64,000 bases of DNA, from the NCBI RefSeq assembly GCF_003014535.1, contig NZ_PYGD01000001.1, positions 1 through 64,000 on the forward strand. The letters are read 5' to 3'. Below the pieces are notes generated by a model. It made no database searches. It was not told the origin of the DNA and worked only from the letters and a program-made list of their open reading frames with translations. The stretch comes from Taibaiella chishuiensis (GTDB lineage: Bacteria > Bacteroidota > Bacteroidia > Chitinophagales > Chitinophagaceae). Below are positions 17,579 through 27,290 of the stretch, one piece after another. Both the position numbers and the translations under genes were made by a program. How positions within the stretch are numbered: position 1 is the first letter of the stretch; the number at the start of each line of letters is the position of its first letter.

Positions 17579-18517
17579 TTAAACACCTGCAGGAGCGTTC
17601 AGCACGTCGTTCATGCTGCGTACGGCGTCGGCAGATTTAGCGAAAGCCGCCTGGTCTTCAGCATCCAGCTTGAAGTCGACGATTTTCTCCCAGCCATTGC
17701 GGCCGATAACGACAGGTACACCCAGGCAGATATCGGACTGGCCGTATTCACCCTCGAGGTATACGCAGGAAGTGATCAGTTTTTTCTGGTCGCGAACGAT
17801 CGCTTCTACTACAGCAGCTCCGGCAGCGCCTGGTGCATACCATGCAGAAGTACCCAGCAGTTTGGTCAGGGTAGCGCCGCCAACCATAGTATCGGCAACG
17901 ATTTGTTTCTGCTGCTCTTCGCTCAGGAAGTGCGTAACCGGTACGCTGTTCCAGGTAGCGTGTTTGATCAGCGGGATCATGGTGGTATCACCGTGGCCAC
18001 CGATCACAACAGCGTTCAGATCAGAAGGACTGGCGCCAAGGTGCTGGCTCAGCTGGTATTTGAAACGTGCACTGTCCAGTGCGCCACCCATACCGATGAT
18101 ACGGTTTTTAGGCAGGCCTGTGCTCTTCAGCGCGAGGTAAGTCATGGTATCCATAGGATTGGAGATCACCACGATGATCGCGTTAGGAGAATGCTGTAAA
18201 ATATTTTTGGTTACATCTTCAACGATGCGGGCATTGGTACCGATCAGTTCTTCACGGGTCATACCTGGTTTACGCGGCAGGCCGGAAGTAATTACAACCA
18301 CATCAGAATTAGCAGTTTTAGCATAATCTGCAGTAGAACCGGAAACTTTGGTATCAAAACCAAGCAAAGCGGCAGTCTGCATAATGTCCTGGGCCTTACC
18401 CTCGGCAAAACCTTCCTTGATATCCAACAATACGAGTTCTTCGGCAAGTTCCCTGCGGGCAATATTGTCGGCACAGGTTGCACCTACGGCACCGGCACCT
18501 ACGACAGTTACTTTCAT
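17579..18517 (-). CDS. mdh: Malate dehydrogenase
   Basis: A 312-residue enzyme of the LDH/MDH fold that converts malate and NAD to oxaloacetate and NADH in the TCA cycle, in the cytoplasm. Visible: Rossmann motif GAGAVGATCAD (residues 7-17), the adenine-binding Asp in LLDIKEG, the mobile-loop arginines in LPRKPGMTREE, Asn in ISNPMD, the substrate Arg in DSARFKYQL, and the catalytic His in GGHGDTTM. Length and motifs fit the bacterial LDH-like MDH class. A -7 element TACCTTTG (minus strand, 18558-18565) lies 41 bp upstream of the ATG, and a strong terminator follows. Confidence 0.96.
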   Translation of the reverse strand: MKVTVVGAGAVGATCADNIARRELAEELVLLDIKEGFAEGKAQDIMQTAALLGFDTKVSGSTADYAKTANSDVVVITSGLPRKPGMTREELIGTNARIVEDVTKNILQHSPNAIIVVISNPMDTMTYLALKSTGLPKNRIIGMGGALDSARFKYQLSQHLGASPSDLNAVVIGGHGDTTMIPLIKHATWNSVPVTHFLSEEQQKQIVADTMVGGATLTKLLGTSAWYAPGAAGAAVVEAIVRDQKKLITSCVYLEGEYGQSDICLGVPVVIGRNGWEKIVDFKLDAEDQAAFAKSADAVRSMNDVLNAPAGV

Positions 18518-18557
18518 TTTGTACGAGGTATTTTAAAGTGAAAAATTCTGATTTATG

Positions 18558-18565
18558 CAAAGGTA
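18558..18565 (-). promoter_or_regulatory. -7 promoter element TACCTTTG of mdh
   Basis: Read on the minus strand it is TACCTTTG, a full match to TAnnTTTG, with a T-rich tract about 20 bp further upstream in place of a -33 TTTG. It lies 41 bp before the mdh ATG. Confidence 0.6.
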
Positions 18566-18596
18566 CTAATGAAATACCTAAAAACGGGGCGGAAAT

Positions 18597-19295
18597 TTAC
18601 AGTTTGGGGGCCTTTTTCTGCTCTTTATCGGGCCAGGGAATATAGGCGCCGAGGGTGCCCCGGAACCGCTTAAAAAAGCCTTCGCGCTCTGTAATGGATT
18701 GAAAACCCTCTTTATAGGCCGGGGCCGGATCGATTACCGGCTCCAGGTGGTTACAGGTCTTCAGGCTGTCTTCCACAAAGGGGATGGGCACAACGGGTGT
18801 TCCGAATTTCTTCCGGGCAAACTTGCGGGTCATCTTGGCCTGGAAAGGGTCGGTAGCCAGTGCAATGCTTTTGAATCCCTGGCTGCGGGCCAGCTCGTAG
18901 GAGTAAAAGATGTTTTCGGTACTGTGCTCGGCCAGGGTGTCGTAAAAGATATGTTCCTGCGGGATACCCAGCTGCTGACCATAGAGGCCCATGATCACCG
19001 CCTCGTAATAGGGCGAGTATACCGCCCCGCCCGAGTAGATAATATTGCGGGCAATACCGTGCTTATAAAGCAGATAACTCCAGAGCACCCTACCCTTCAT
19101 AATAGAGTCCCAGTGCCCGTTGCGGAAGGGCACGCCCGGCACGATAATCGCGTCGAAGGTTTGCTGCTCCTGTTTTATAGTCGCAAACATGCGGCGGGTT
19201 TGCTTTTTACTGAAAGCGCAGCCGGTGTGGTACAGCAACAGGGTAAGGCATGCCAGCATAATAAACGAAGAATTACGGTTACGGTTAAGCATCAT
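18597..19295 (-). CDS. YdcF/ElyC-family (DUF218) protein
   Basis: A 232-residue protein with an N-terminal hydrophobic segment ending in HTGC; the Cys might be lipidated, but the -3 His makes the lipobox weak. The DUF218 core covers about residues 40-200: DAIIVPGVPF, YLLYKHGIARNIIYSGG, EHSTENIFYSYELA and ALATDPFQAKMTRKF are typical of YdcF/SanA/ElyC proteins. E. coli relatives affect envelope or peptidoglycan precursor homeostasis, but the biochemical function is unproven. It lies 20 bp after the UMF1 permease and is likely co-transcribed with it. An in-frame ATG one codon later is an equally possible start. Confidence 0.8.
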   Translation of the reverse strand: MMLNRNRNSSFIMLACLTLLLYHTGCAFSKKQTRRMFATIKQEQQTFDAIIVPGVPFRNGHWDSIMKGRVLWSYLLYKHGIARNIIYSGGAVYSPYYEAVIMGLYGQQLGIPQEHIFYDTLAEHSTENIFYSYELARSQGFKSIALATDPFQAKMTRKFARKKFGTPVVPIPFVEDSLKTCNHLEPVIDPAPAYKEGFQSITEREGFFKRFRGTLGAYIPWPDKEQKKAPKL

Positions 19296-19315
19296 AGCCA
19301 GGTTGCTTAGCCCGG

Positions 19316-20647
19316 TTACAGTTCCTTCAACGACGCTTTCCGCGCACGGCCATTAGCGACAATCAGGAAAATAAACCCGGCGATGAAAAAGACGGTTAAA
19401 GCGAATATAGAATTACGCATATTACCGGTAAGATGTTCAATAAATCCGAAAGAGAACATCCCGATAACGATAGCAACCTTTTCGGTAACATCGTAAAAAC
19501 TGAAGAACGAGGCTGTGTCGCGGGTTTCCGGCATCAGCTTGGCATAGGTCGACCGGCTGATGGATTGTATACCGCCCATAACCAGGCCCACCAGTACCGC
19601 CAGGGCATAGAACTGTATTGCGGTATAGGTTACATAGGCAAATACACAAATGCCGATCCAGAGCAATACCGTCAGCATCAATACCTTCAAGTTGCCAATC
19701 TTCTTCGAGAGGCGGGCCATCAGCATAGCGCCGGCAATGGCCACCAATTGGATCAGCAGGATGGTGATGATCAGGTCCTGGGCTTCCATATTTACCCATT
19801 TCCCATCGACCTGTTTCTTTACCTCCTTGCTACCAAACTCGGCCGCAGCCAGCATTACGGTTTGTACCCCCATGCTGTAAAAAAAGAACGAGGTAAGAAA
19901 GGTCTTTAATACCGGCAGTTGCCTGAGCTGCTGCCATACTTTCTTCAGTTCATGAAAGCCGCCCGACACGATATTATGCGCACGATCCTTTACCGATGCG
20001 GTACCATTGGGCAGGATGCGGAAAGTGATCTGCGAAAAGCCGAACCACCAGATACCCACGAGCAGGAACGATAACCTGGGCGCAAAGGTACCGTCGGCAA
20101 AGGGCATGAGTACAAATACGAAACAGATGATCTGCAGCAATACACTGCCGATATAACCATAGGCAAAACCCTGCGCGCTGACCCGGTCCTGCTCCGCCTC
20201 GGGAGCGATCTCGGGCAGGTAAGCGTTGTAGAATACAAGGCTGCCGCAATACCCCACCGCTGCTATAATAGCCAGGATAATCCCCAATTCGATATTGCCC
20301 GGTTTGAAGAAATACATACCGCAACAGGCAGCCGAACCGAGGTAGCAAAACAGCTGCATGAACCTTTTTTTATTGCCCCGGTAATCGGCTATCGACGAAA
20401 GCAGGGGCGACAGGAAGGCGATGATCAGGTAAGCCGCAGCCAGCGCATAATTGAGCAGGGCGCTGTTAATGACCTTCCAGCCGAAAAACGAAACATAGTC
20501 GACGGTATTGTCTTTATCATCGCCGGTAATGGCGATATAATACACCGGGAAAATGGTGGAGGTAATGACAAGGTTATAGGCCGAGTTGGCCCAGTCGTAC
20601 ATACTCCAGGCACGTTGTAGCTTTCTGGAGGAAGGTTGCTGGCTCAT
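19316..20647 (-). CDS. UMF1-family MFS permease
   Basis: A 443-residue integral membrane protein with about 12 predicted helices. The N-terminus RAWSMYDWANSAYNLVI is the signature of the UMF1/Atg22 branch of the major facilitator superfamily; PEIAPEAEQDRVSAQGFAYGYIGS also fits. Fungal Atg22 exports amino acids from the vacuole; the bacterial substrates are unknown. It is placed 5 bp after the sigma-54-type response regulator and 20 bp before the YdcF gene, so all three form one transcription unit. The regulator may control this operon or be co-transcribed for another reason. Confidence 0.86.
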   Translation of the reverse strand: MSQQPSSRKLQRAWSMYDWANSAYNLVITSTIFPVYYIAITGDDKDNTVDYVSFFGWKVINSALLNYALAAAYLIIAFLSPLLSSIADYRGNKKRFMQLFCYLGSAACCGMYFFKPGNIELGIILAIIAAVGYCGSLVFYNAYLPEIAPEAEQDRVSAQGFAYGYIGSVLLQIICFVFVLMPFADGTFAPRLSFLLVGIWWFGFSQITFRILPNGTASVKDRAHNIVSGGFHELKKVWQQLRQLPVLKTFLTSFFFYSMGVQTVMLAAAEFGSKEVKKQVDGKWVNMEAQDLIITILLIQLVAIAGAMLMARLSKKIGNLKVLMLTVLLWIGICVFAYVTYTAIQFYALAVLVGLVMGGIQSISRSTYAKLMPETRDTASFFSFYDVTEKVAIVIGMFSFGFIEHLTGNMRNSIFALTVFFIAGFIFLIVANGRARKASLKEL

Positions 20648-20652
20648 ATTTT

Positions 20653-21819
20653 TTATTTAAGGAAGATATAGCGTTCCACGTCATCCTGGGTAATGACTTT
20701 GTCGGAAAGGATGATCAGCCGCTCCACCACGTTGCGCAGCTCGCGGATATTACCGGTCCAGTTGTGTTCCTCCAGTTTACTGATGGCAGCCGCATCTATG
20801 CTTTTTGTAGCGATGCCATAATCGTTACAGATTTGCTTGATAAAATGCTCGCACAGTTCCTGTATATCTTCCTTGCGATCGTTGAGCGAAGGCATATGCA
20901 GCAGGATCACACTTAAGCGATGATACAGGTCTTCGCGGAAATTGCCCGCGCCGATCTCTTTCTTCAAATCTTTATTGGTTGCGGCAATCACCCGCACGTT
21001 CACACTGATTTCCTTATCGCCGCCTACACGGGTTATCTTACCTTCCTGCAGGGCACGCAACACCTTGGCCTGTGCAGACAGGCTCATGTCGCCGATCTCG
21101 TCGAGGAAGAGGGTACCACCGCTGGCTTGCTCAAATTTACCGATACGCTGTTTCACCGCCGAGGTAAACGATCCTTTCTCGTGCCCGAACAGTTCGCTCT
21201 CGATCAGTTCGGAAGGGATGGCAGCGCAGTTTACTTCCACGATGGGTGCGCGGTTCCTGTTGCTGAGGTCATGCACCCGGCGGGCCACCAGCTCCTTACC
21301 CGAACCGTTAGAGCCGGTAATCAGTACGCGGGCATCGGTAGGCGCTACTTTATCTACCATTTCCAGCACGCTTTTCAGCTTAGGCGAACTGCCCACGATT
21401 TCGTATCCTTTGGAGATTTTCTTTTTGAGGCTTTTGGTTTCCGATACCAGCACTTTACGCTCCATAGCATTGCGGATGGTAATGAGCAGGCGGTTCAGAT
21501 CGGGCGGTTTGGAGATATAATCGAATGCACCGCGTTTTACGGCATCTACTGCAGTTTCTATATTACCATGACCCGAGATCATGATAAAAGGGGTATCCGG
21601 ACAAACCTCCTGTGCTTTCTCCAATACCTCCAGGCCATCGGCCTTGGGCATTTTTATATCGCAGAGAATGCAGTCGTAGGTTACATCTTCACTTATCTTT
21701 TTTATAGCGTCAAGACCATCTACCGCTTCTGTGATCCGGTACCCTTCAAAGCCCAGGATCTCGGACAGGGTATTACGGATACTCCGTTCATCATCAATTA
21801 TCAAAATACTGCCAGCCAT
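20653..21819 (-). CDS. NtrC-type response regulator lacking HTH and canonical GAFTGA
   Basis: A 388-residue protein: receiver domain (1-120) with phospho-acceptor Asp54 in LCDIKMPKADG, then a sigma-54 activator AAA+ domain (about 142-385). Walker A is present as a GSNGSGKE variant at 169-176; Walker B GGTLFLDE is at 234-241. The sigma-54-contact loop reads GSFTSA (216-221) instead of GAFTGA. The protein ends soon after GNIRELRNVVERLIILSD, with no Fis-type helix-turn-helix. It thus looks like an activator with an altered sigma-54 loop and no DNA-binding domain of its own. It heads an operon with UMF1 and YdcF genes. No sensor kinase is adjacent. Confidence 0.93.
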   Translation of the reverse strand: MAGSILIIDDERSIRNTLSEILGFEGYRITEAVDGLDAIKKISEDVTYDCILCDIKMPKADGLEVLEKAQEVCPDTPFIMISGHGNIETAVDAVKRGAFDYISKPPDLNRLLITIRNAMERKVLVSETKSLKKKISKGYEIVGSSPKLKSVLEMVDKVAPTDARVLITGSNGSGKELVARRVHDLSNRNRAPIVEVNCAAIPSELIESELFGHEKGSFTSAVKQRIGKFEQASGGTLFLDEIGDMSLSAQAKVLRALQEGKITRVGGDKEISVNVRVIAATNKDLKKEIGAGNFREDLYHRLSVILLHMPSLNDRKEDIQELCEHFIKQICNDYGIATKSIDAAAISKLEEHNWTGNIRELRNVVERLIILSDKVITQDDVERYIFLK

Positions 21820-22072
21820 AGGTATTCTTTTTTTGTGGTGTACATTTTTCAGGCATTAAAGTAATGCAAATTCTATGATTTAACCTAAGCGGTCAACCGG
21901 CACAAAGATAACAGACATTCGCGAGCGGCCAAGGCTGGCCCGCGCCACCGGTCGATGATTTTTCGTTTACCATTTGGATACCGGAACGGGAAGCCACCCA
22001 AACAAAATCAGCGATGGCCCTGTTTATACGAACAATATTGCTTACCTTAATATTGCTTTTGCCTTTGAACTT

Positions 22073-24304
22073 ATGCTGCAACGCCTGGATGCCTTATACC
22101 GCTTTCTGCCCGTACAGTTGTTCCTGCTACATTTCCGCAAATACCAGGTGATCATGATCTTCTGGGTAATGCTCTTTGCCGTAATCACCGGCAACCTGGC
22201 AACGCATTTCGGGGCCATATCATTGTTCCTATCGCCCGAATACCTGGGCAAGATCAATGTGGCGGGCTTTTTCCTGTCGGGTGGCGCTACGGCTATCTTT
22301 GCCATGAGCTGGCATATCACCACCTTTATTATCCACAGTAAAAGGGTACCCTTCCTGGGCGCTACCCGGCACTCCTTCCTGAAGTACTGCGTCAATAACT
22401 CCGTGATCCCGCTTTGTTACCTGGTGGCCTTTGGCATAGCCGCAGCCCGGTATCTTTCCATCAACGAGTCGGCGGGTACCGGCCGCATCATTTCGCTGCT
22501 TGCCGGTTTTTATACCGGTTATATCATTATCCTGCTGTTGTCCTTCCTGTACTTTTTCCGGGTCGACCGCAATATCCTCAAACTCCTGCTGGGCACCATC
22601 GCCAACCCTTCCGTGATCCGGGAGTTTATTCCCTACGATTCGCTCGACCGCGAATTCGATATGGTAAGGGCCGATAGTTACCTGAGCACGATGTTCCGGA
22701 TCGAGAAGGTAAAAACGCCTTACGAATACAACCACCGTTTCCTCACTACCGTTTTACGCCGGCATCACCGTAACGCTATACTTGCCGTTTTCTGCGCGGT
22801 GGTCCTGTTGTTGCTGCTGGGTATTTTTATGGAAGAGCCCCTGCTGCGTATCCCTGCCGGTGCGGGTTTCCTGTTGCTGTTCAGTGTAATGATGACAGCC
22901 GTGGGCGCCTTTAAATATTTCCTGCGCAGCTGGGAAATTATCGGCTGGATCTTTTTGTTTACCCTTGCCGGCTTTATGGCCAAACACCGCATATTCGATC
23001 TGCGCAGCATTGCCTACGGCCTTAAATACGAACACAGCAATAGCCCGGTATATGACTATGCTGCGCTGAAACAAACGTTTTCTGATTCGCTGTACCGGCA
23101 AGACAAAAGCCAGGAGGAGCAACGGCTGGGGCTTTGGAAAGACCGGCTTATAAAATCGGGAGATAGCACGGCCCGCCGCCCGCCGCTGGTCATTATTTCG
23201 GTGAGCGGCGGCGGCTCCCGCTCGGCCTACTGGACCTTCCGTTGCCTGCAATATGCCGACAGCATCTGCGGCGGCAAGCTATTCGATCATACGGTACTGA
23301 TCAGCGGCGCCTCGGGCGGTATGATCGGCGCGGCCTATTGGCGCTCGGTACATACGCAATACCTGCTCGACTCTGTTACCAATCCCTACAGCCCGGTATA
23401 CCAGGACCGTATGGGTAAGGACCTGCTGAATGCCATCATCTTTTCGCTGGCCTGTGTGGATCTTATTTCGCCCTTTAATAAAATTACAATTGCCGGCCGG
23501 CGCTACAGCAAGGACAGGGGTTATGCCTTCGACCAGGAACTGGCTTCGAATACCGACGGCCTGCTCGATAAGCGGCTCCGCTACTTCCAGCCACTCGAGG
23601 CCAATGCGCTGGTGCCTATGCTCGTGATCGGCGGCACGGTGATCAACGATGGCAGGCGCATCCTGATGTCGCCACTGCCCATTACCTACCTTACCCGGTC
23701 GGAAAGCAGCCTGGGTAAGGCCTACCCGATTATTGACGCTATCGACTTTACCCGCTTCTTTAAAGACCAGGACCCGCTTAACCTGCAACTGATGTCGGCC
23801 CTGCGTATGAGCGCCACGTTCCCCATCGTGCTGCCCGTAGTGAAGCTGCCCTCTTCGCCCGAGATGAATGTAATGGATGCGGGGCTGCGCGATAATTTCG
23901 GCCGCGAATGCGCCGTACGTTACCTGTCTACTTTCCGCAACTGGTTCGGCGAGCAGGCCGGACCGGTAATTATGCTGCAGGTGCGGGATACAAGGCTGCA
24001 TGAGCCCTCCGAATCGGCAGACGAAAACTCGATGACCGCCATGCTTACCGATCCCCTGTTTGCGATACAGCAGAAATGGAGTTCCTTCCAGACCTATCAT
24101 CAATCTTACGAAGACGACTATATCAGGGAAGTGTTCGGAGATAAGGTAAAACAGCTTACCCTGCAGTTTATCCCGCAGGACAAAGACAAATCGGTAGCGC
24201 TCAACTTCCACCTGACCAGCCGTGAAAAACAGGAGCTCCTGCAATCGGTATTCAATACCGAGAACCAGGAAGTTTTTGCAACATTAAAAGCGTTGTTGCG
24301 ATAA
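22073..24304 (+). CDS. Membrane-anchored patatin-like phospholipase
   Basis: The start is taken at 22073 (MLQRLDALYRF); the earlier in-frame ATG adds a polar, poorly supported extension. The 743-residue product has about seven hydrophobic segments in its first 310 residues, then a patatin domain (about 365-720). The oxyanion-hole motif GGGSR is at 379-383, the nucleophile Ser414 is in GASGG, and the catalytic Asp602 is in DAGLRDN. The last replaces the usual DGG by DAG. Enzymes of this type deacylate phospholipids or other lipids at the membrane. It is divergent from the response-regulator operon. A hairpin at 24351 lies downstream. Confidence 0.86.
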   Translation: MLQRLDALYRFLPVQLFLLHFRKYQVIMIFWVMLFAVITGNLATHFGAISLFLSPEYLGKINVAGFFLSGGATAIFAMSWHITTFIIHSKRVPFLGATRHSFLKYCVNNSVIPLCYLVAFGIAAARYLSINESAGTGRIISLLAGFYTGYIIILLLSFLYFFRVDRNILKLLLGTIANPSVIREFIPYDSLDREFDMVRADSYLSTMFRIEKVKTPYEYNHRFLTTVLRRHHRNAILAVFCAVVLLLLLGIFMEEPLLRIPAGAGFLLLFSVMMTAVGAFKYFLRSWEIIGWIFLFTLAGFMAKHRIFDLRSIAYGLKYEHSNSPVYDYAALKQTFSDSLYRQDKSQEEQRLGLWKDRLIKSGDSTARRPPLVIISVSGGGSRSAYWTFRCLQYADSICGGKLFDHTVLISGASGGMIGAAYWRSVHTQYLLDSVTNPYSPVYQDRMGKDLLNAIIFSLACVDLISPFNKITIAGRRYSKDRGYAFDQELASNTDGLLDKRLRYFQPLEANALVPMLVIGGTVINDGRRILMSPLPITYLTRSESSLGKAYPIIDAIDFTRFFKDQDPLNLQLMSALRMSATFPIVLPVVKLPSSPEMNVMDAGLRDNFGRECAVRYLSTFRNWFGEQAGPVIMLQVRDTRLHEPSESADENSMTAMLTDPLFAIQQKWSSFQTYHQSYEDDYIREVFGDKVKQLTLQFIPQDKDKSVALNFHLTSREKQELLQSVFNTENQEVFATLKALLR

Positions 24305-24350
24305 GCCGGCAATAATGCTAAATGTATTCCCGGACCTGCTTTACATGCTA

Positions 24351-24379
24351 CATGATCGTAGCGCCTCGCTACAATCATG
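24351..24379. repeat. Imperfect inverted repeat after the patatin gene
   Basis: The arms CATGATCGTAGC (24351-24362) and GCTACAATCATG (24368-24379) pair with one mismatch and a 5-nt loop. There is no T-run on either side, so it is not a standard terminator. Confidence 0.5.
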
Positions 24380-24433
24380 CAGGAATGCCTGATGCAAGGC
24401 CTCTTGTTACCGGAACACATACCGCATAGCCCA

Positions 24434-24470
24434 TAAAAAAAGGTTCCGCGAAACATTGCGGAACCCTCTT
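24434..24470 (-). terminator. Terminator of the PKD type B gene
   Basis: A stem GGTTCCGC/GCGGAACC (24442-24449 with 24458-24465); the minus-strand 3' side carries a run of T encoded by the A tract at 24434-24441. Confidence 0.8.
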
Positions 24471-24498
24471 TTGCGGTTTATTGGTTTGCCCGAATCTT

Positions 24499-27234
24499 TT
24501 ACCGGATCAGGGTCACATTGCCGGTGTAATCTTCTGTGCGGCCATTCTTCATCACGACATGGATCTGGTAGATGTACACGCCCATGGGTTGCTCCTGCTG
24601 GTTGAACTTGCCATCCCAGCCACGGCCGTCGGTACTGCCGGTTTCAAATACTTTTTGTCCCCAGCGGTTAAAGATGCTCATGGTAAAGGCGTTCACACCT
24701 TTTGCCAATAACTGTCTTGGATAGAAGTAATCGTTCTTGCCATCGCCATCGGGCGTAAAGGCATTCGGAATATCGGTATAACAATCTTTGTTGACCACAA
24801 CTTCTTCGGTAGTGGCACAGTCGAATGCGGTAGCGGTTACGGAATAGGTACCGGGATGTACCACATTGATCGAAGACGTTTTGGCGCCGGTATTCCACAG
24901 CCAGGTAACAGCCGGGTTGCCGTTATTGTTCCGGTCGGCCAGGGTTATAGACGGCCCGTCGAGACAAAGCACGCTATCGGGGCCCAGGTAAACTACGGGA
25001 TAACCGTTAACCACCACCGAGTCGCGGATTACGGCAGCCTCACACACCGGGTAGCTTGCCGTAGCGGTAACCCAGTAGGTACCCGACTTATCATAACTAT
25101 GGGTCGTACCTTCTTCCTGCTTCCAATGTACGCCATCGCCAAAGTCCCAGTTGACGCTAACCGCAGGGTGCAGGTAATCCAGTTTATAGTTTACGGCATC
25201 GCCTTCGCATATCGCATGCTTGTCTGTAACCAGGTGGATAAAGGGCAGCGAATCGACATAGATGTTTTTGTAGGCGGTATCATAACATACGATCGAATCG
25301 TTGATTACAAGCCGCACCTGGTGCGTGCCTGCGAGCGTGTACCTATGCGAAGGATTCTGTAAAGCAGAGGTTGCACCGTCGCCGAAATCCCAGTGCCATC
25401 CATTGCGAAAACCGGTTGAAGCATCGGTAAACTGTACCGGTGTTACATCGGTCTGGCACAACGAATCCACGCTCATCGTAAAGTTGGCAATCAGCGGGTG
25501 CAGGGTGCTCACCACCTTGGTCATCGAGTCGATACAGCCATCCAGGTTTTTCACGATCAGCCGTACCGCGTATTCATCCTGGTTTTGGTAAATATGGGTC
25601 GGGTTGATGGTCGTATCTTCCGGCAGGGTGCCATCAGCAAAGTTCCACCAGTACTTACCCGGTTCGCTCAGGTTTTTAAAGTGCACCGTATCCTGTTCAC
25701 AGGCCGGGGCCAGGTCGTAGGTAAAGTCCATCACCACATCGTTAACTACTCTGAAAGTAATGGTAGCCGTGGTATCGCAATTCCATTTACGCTTGGTATA
25801 CATGACCTGGTGGTCGCCCACGCCGTTGACAGCAGGGTTAAATATGCCGTTGGCCGATACGCCTGTACCGCTCCAGGTGCCACCCAGCTCGGGGTTACCG
25901 CCCAGGTAGTCGAATGCGTTAACGGGGTCCTGGTTCAGGCAAAGTTTTACCAGGGTATCTTTACCGGGGTTACCCGGATCTATAGCATATACGCAAACCG
26001 TAGTATCATAAGGACAACCAAAGCTGTCGACTACTTTAAAGGTATAACAGTGCATGCCTTCGCTGCCTACGGGTTTGATCATGATATCTTTTCCGCCGTT
26101 GGAGGTAGCTGCGATTTCGGGATTAGCCGCCCAGTGCTGCTGCGGGTAACCCGGCGTAAAGGCGTAGTTACCCAGGCCCTGGTTGAAATTGATATCCCAG
26201 TTAAAAATAAAACCGTTATCCGCCCCTTGGTCATCGGTAATATTAATGGTCCAGGGACCGTTGAGCGGGCAACCGATAAGGGCGTTGTAACCACCCTGCG
26301 GCAGGTAAGTACCGGCATTGATCGAAGGGCCCGTAGTGGTAAGACCGAAGGACGAAGTATTGGTAACAACGGAGGTATTAAGCGGCATGGCCACCAGCGT
26401 ACCCAGCGCTGCCGTACTGGAGAAGCAGTAGGTAGCGCCTATACCGGGTTCATTATCGGCAGGACCGTTAAAAGGGTTAATCACACCGTCTACGTCGTTG
26501 GGCGTACCGAGATAGGCGCCGCCACCGGGATTGCCATCGAACAACAAGGTAGTCTGCCCGTTGGGACATTGTATCGACACGATAAGGTCGCCTACGAAAG
26601 AGTGTTCGATGTTCATACAGATACTTTCGATATCGGCAGCGGAGGCAACGGTATCACAAGGTGTAAAACAGGTTACATCGATCGTGGTAAAATAAGATAC
26701 CCCGGTGCCATCGGGCAGGTAAGTCGTATCCGAAATAGGCGGGGCACAATCGTATTCGCCCGGCCTGGGCGTTACCACACCCTGTATCGGCGACAACTTA
26801 TACAGGCATACCGTATCGGGTTTTACGATGTTGGAAAACAAAGGGGTGGTTGACACCTGGATGACCATACGGCTGTCGCAGTTCTTGTTGACGCAACCGG
26901 CGGCATCGCGGGCTACGAAGTCAACCACGTAAACGCCTTCGACCGGGAAATTTTTGGAAGCCGTGGTACCGGCAACAACCGTACCGTCGCTAAAGCGCCA
27001 TTCGTAAGTAGCACCGGCACCGGAGGTGCTGAAGGTAGCTGCCCCGTTAAAGGTAACGGTAGTACCCTGGCATATTTTAACGGTACTGTCTATGGGGTTC
27101 ATAGCCGGCGAAGTGCTGGTAACATGCGCCAGGATGGTCTGGCAGGGTTGTGCGTAACTGCCCGTGGCAAAGAGCAGCATGGCCAGTGCAGTATAAAAAG
27201 CCCGTAAAAGGGCAGGATGTATTTTGTTGATCAT
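24499..27234 (-). CDS. T9SS type B giant with P-domain and PKD repeats (cassette copy 2)
   Basis: A 911-residue secreted protein: signal peptide (about 1-28); an N-terminal PKD-like domain (about 40-130); a proprotein-convertase P-domain (about 180-355, with SICMNIEHSFVGDLIVSI and GPWTINITDDQG); an Ig-like linker (about 360-500); PKD domains with NFADG, DFGDGAT and DFGDGVHW; and a type B C-terminal domain with NAFTPDGDG and FNRWGQ. Roughly the last 430 residues are close to those of the neighbouring 27800-30112 protein, while the N-terminal parts differ. It sits downstream of a small secreted protein gene on the same strand, the same pairing as in copy 1. Confidence 0.9.
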   Translation of the reverse strand: MINKIHPALLRAFYTALAMLLFATGSYAQPCQTILAHVTSTSPAMNPIDSTVKICQGTTVTFNGAATFSTSGAGATYEWRFSDGTVVAGTTASKNFPVEGVYVVDFVARDAAGCVNKNCDSRMVIQVSTTPLFSNIVKPDTVCLYKLSPIQGVVTPRPGEYDCAPPISDTTYLPDGTGVSYFTTIDVTCFTPCDTVASAADIESICMNIEHSFVGDLIVSIQCPNGQTTLLFDGNPGGGAYLGTPNDVDGVINPFNGPADNEPGIGATYCFSSTAALGTLVAMPLNTSVVTNTSSFGLTTTGPSINAGTYLPQGGYNALIGCPLNGPWTINITDDQGADNGFIFNWDINFNQGLGNYAFTPGYPQQHWAANPEIAATSNGGKDIMIKPVGSEGMHCYTFKVVDSFGCPYDTTVCVYAIDPGNPGKDTLVKLCLNQDPVNAFDYLGGNPELGGTWSGTGVSANGIFNPAVNGVGDHQVMYTKRKWNCDTTATITFRVVNDVVMDFTYDLAPACEQDTVHFKNLSEPGKYWWNFADGTLPEDTTINPTHIYQNQDEYAVRLIVKNLDGCIDSMTKVVSTLHPLIANFTMSVDSLCQTDVTPVQFTDASTGFRNGWHWDFGDGATSALQNPSHRYTLAGTHQVRLVINDSIVCYDTAYKNIYVDSLPFIHLVTDKHAICEGDAVNYKLDYLHPAVSVNWDFGDGVHWKQEEGTTHSYDKSGTYWVTATASYPVCEAAVIRDSVVVNGYPVVYLGPDSVLCLDGPSITLADRNNNGNPAVTWLWNTGAKTSSINVVHPGTYSVTATAFDCATTEEVVVNKDCYTDIPNAFTPDGDGKNDYFYPRQLLAKGVNAFTMSIFNRWGQKVFETGSTDGRGWDGKFNQQEQPMGVYIYQIHVVMKNGRTEDYTGNVTLIR

Positions 27235-27290
27235 ATATTAGGGGATTCCGGGTTATACAAAAATGAATACGACTAAAACGCAGACCAGGC

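Noticed and set aside
23279-24244. Long minus-strand reading frame of 321 codons opposite the patatin gene
   Set aside because: It lies wholly inside the patatin gene and its translation has no family pattern; the plus-strand protein has clear motifs.
25498-26853. Plus-strand frame of 451 codons opposite the PKD giant
   Set aside because: Antisense shadow of a repeat-rich gene, with no start signal or domain.
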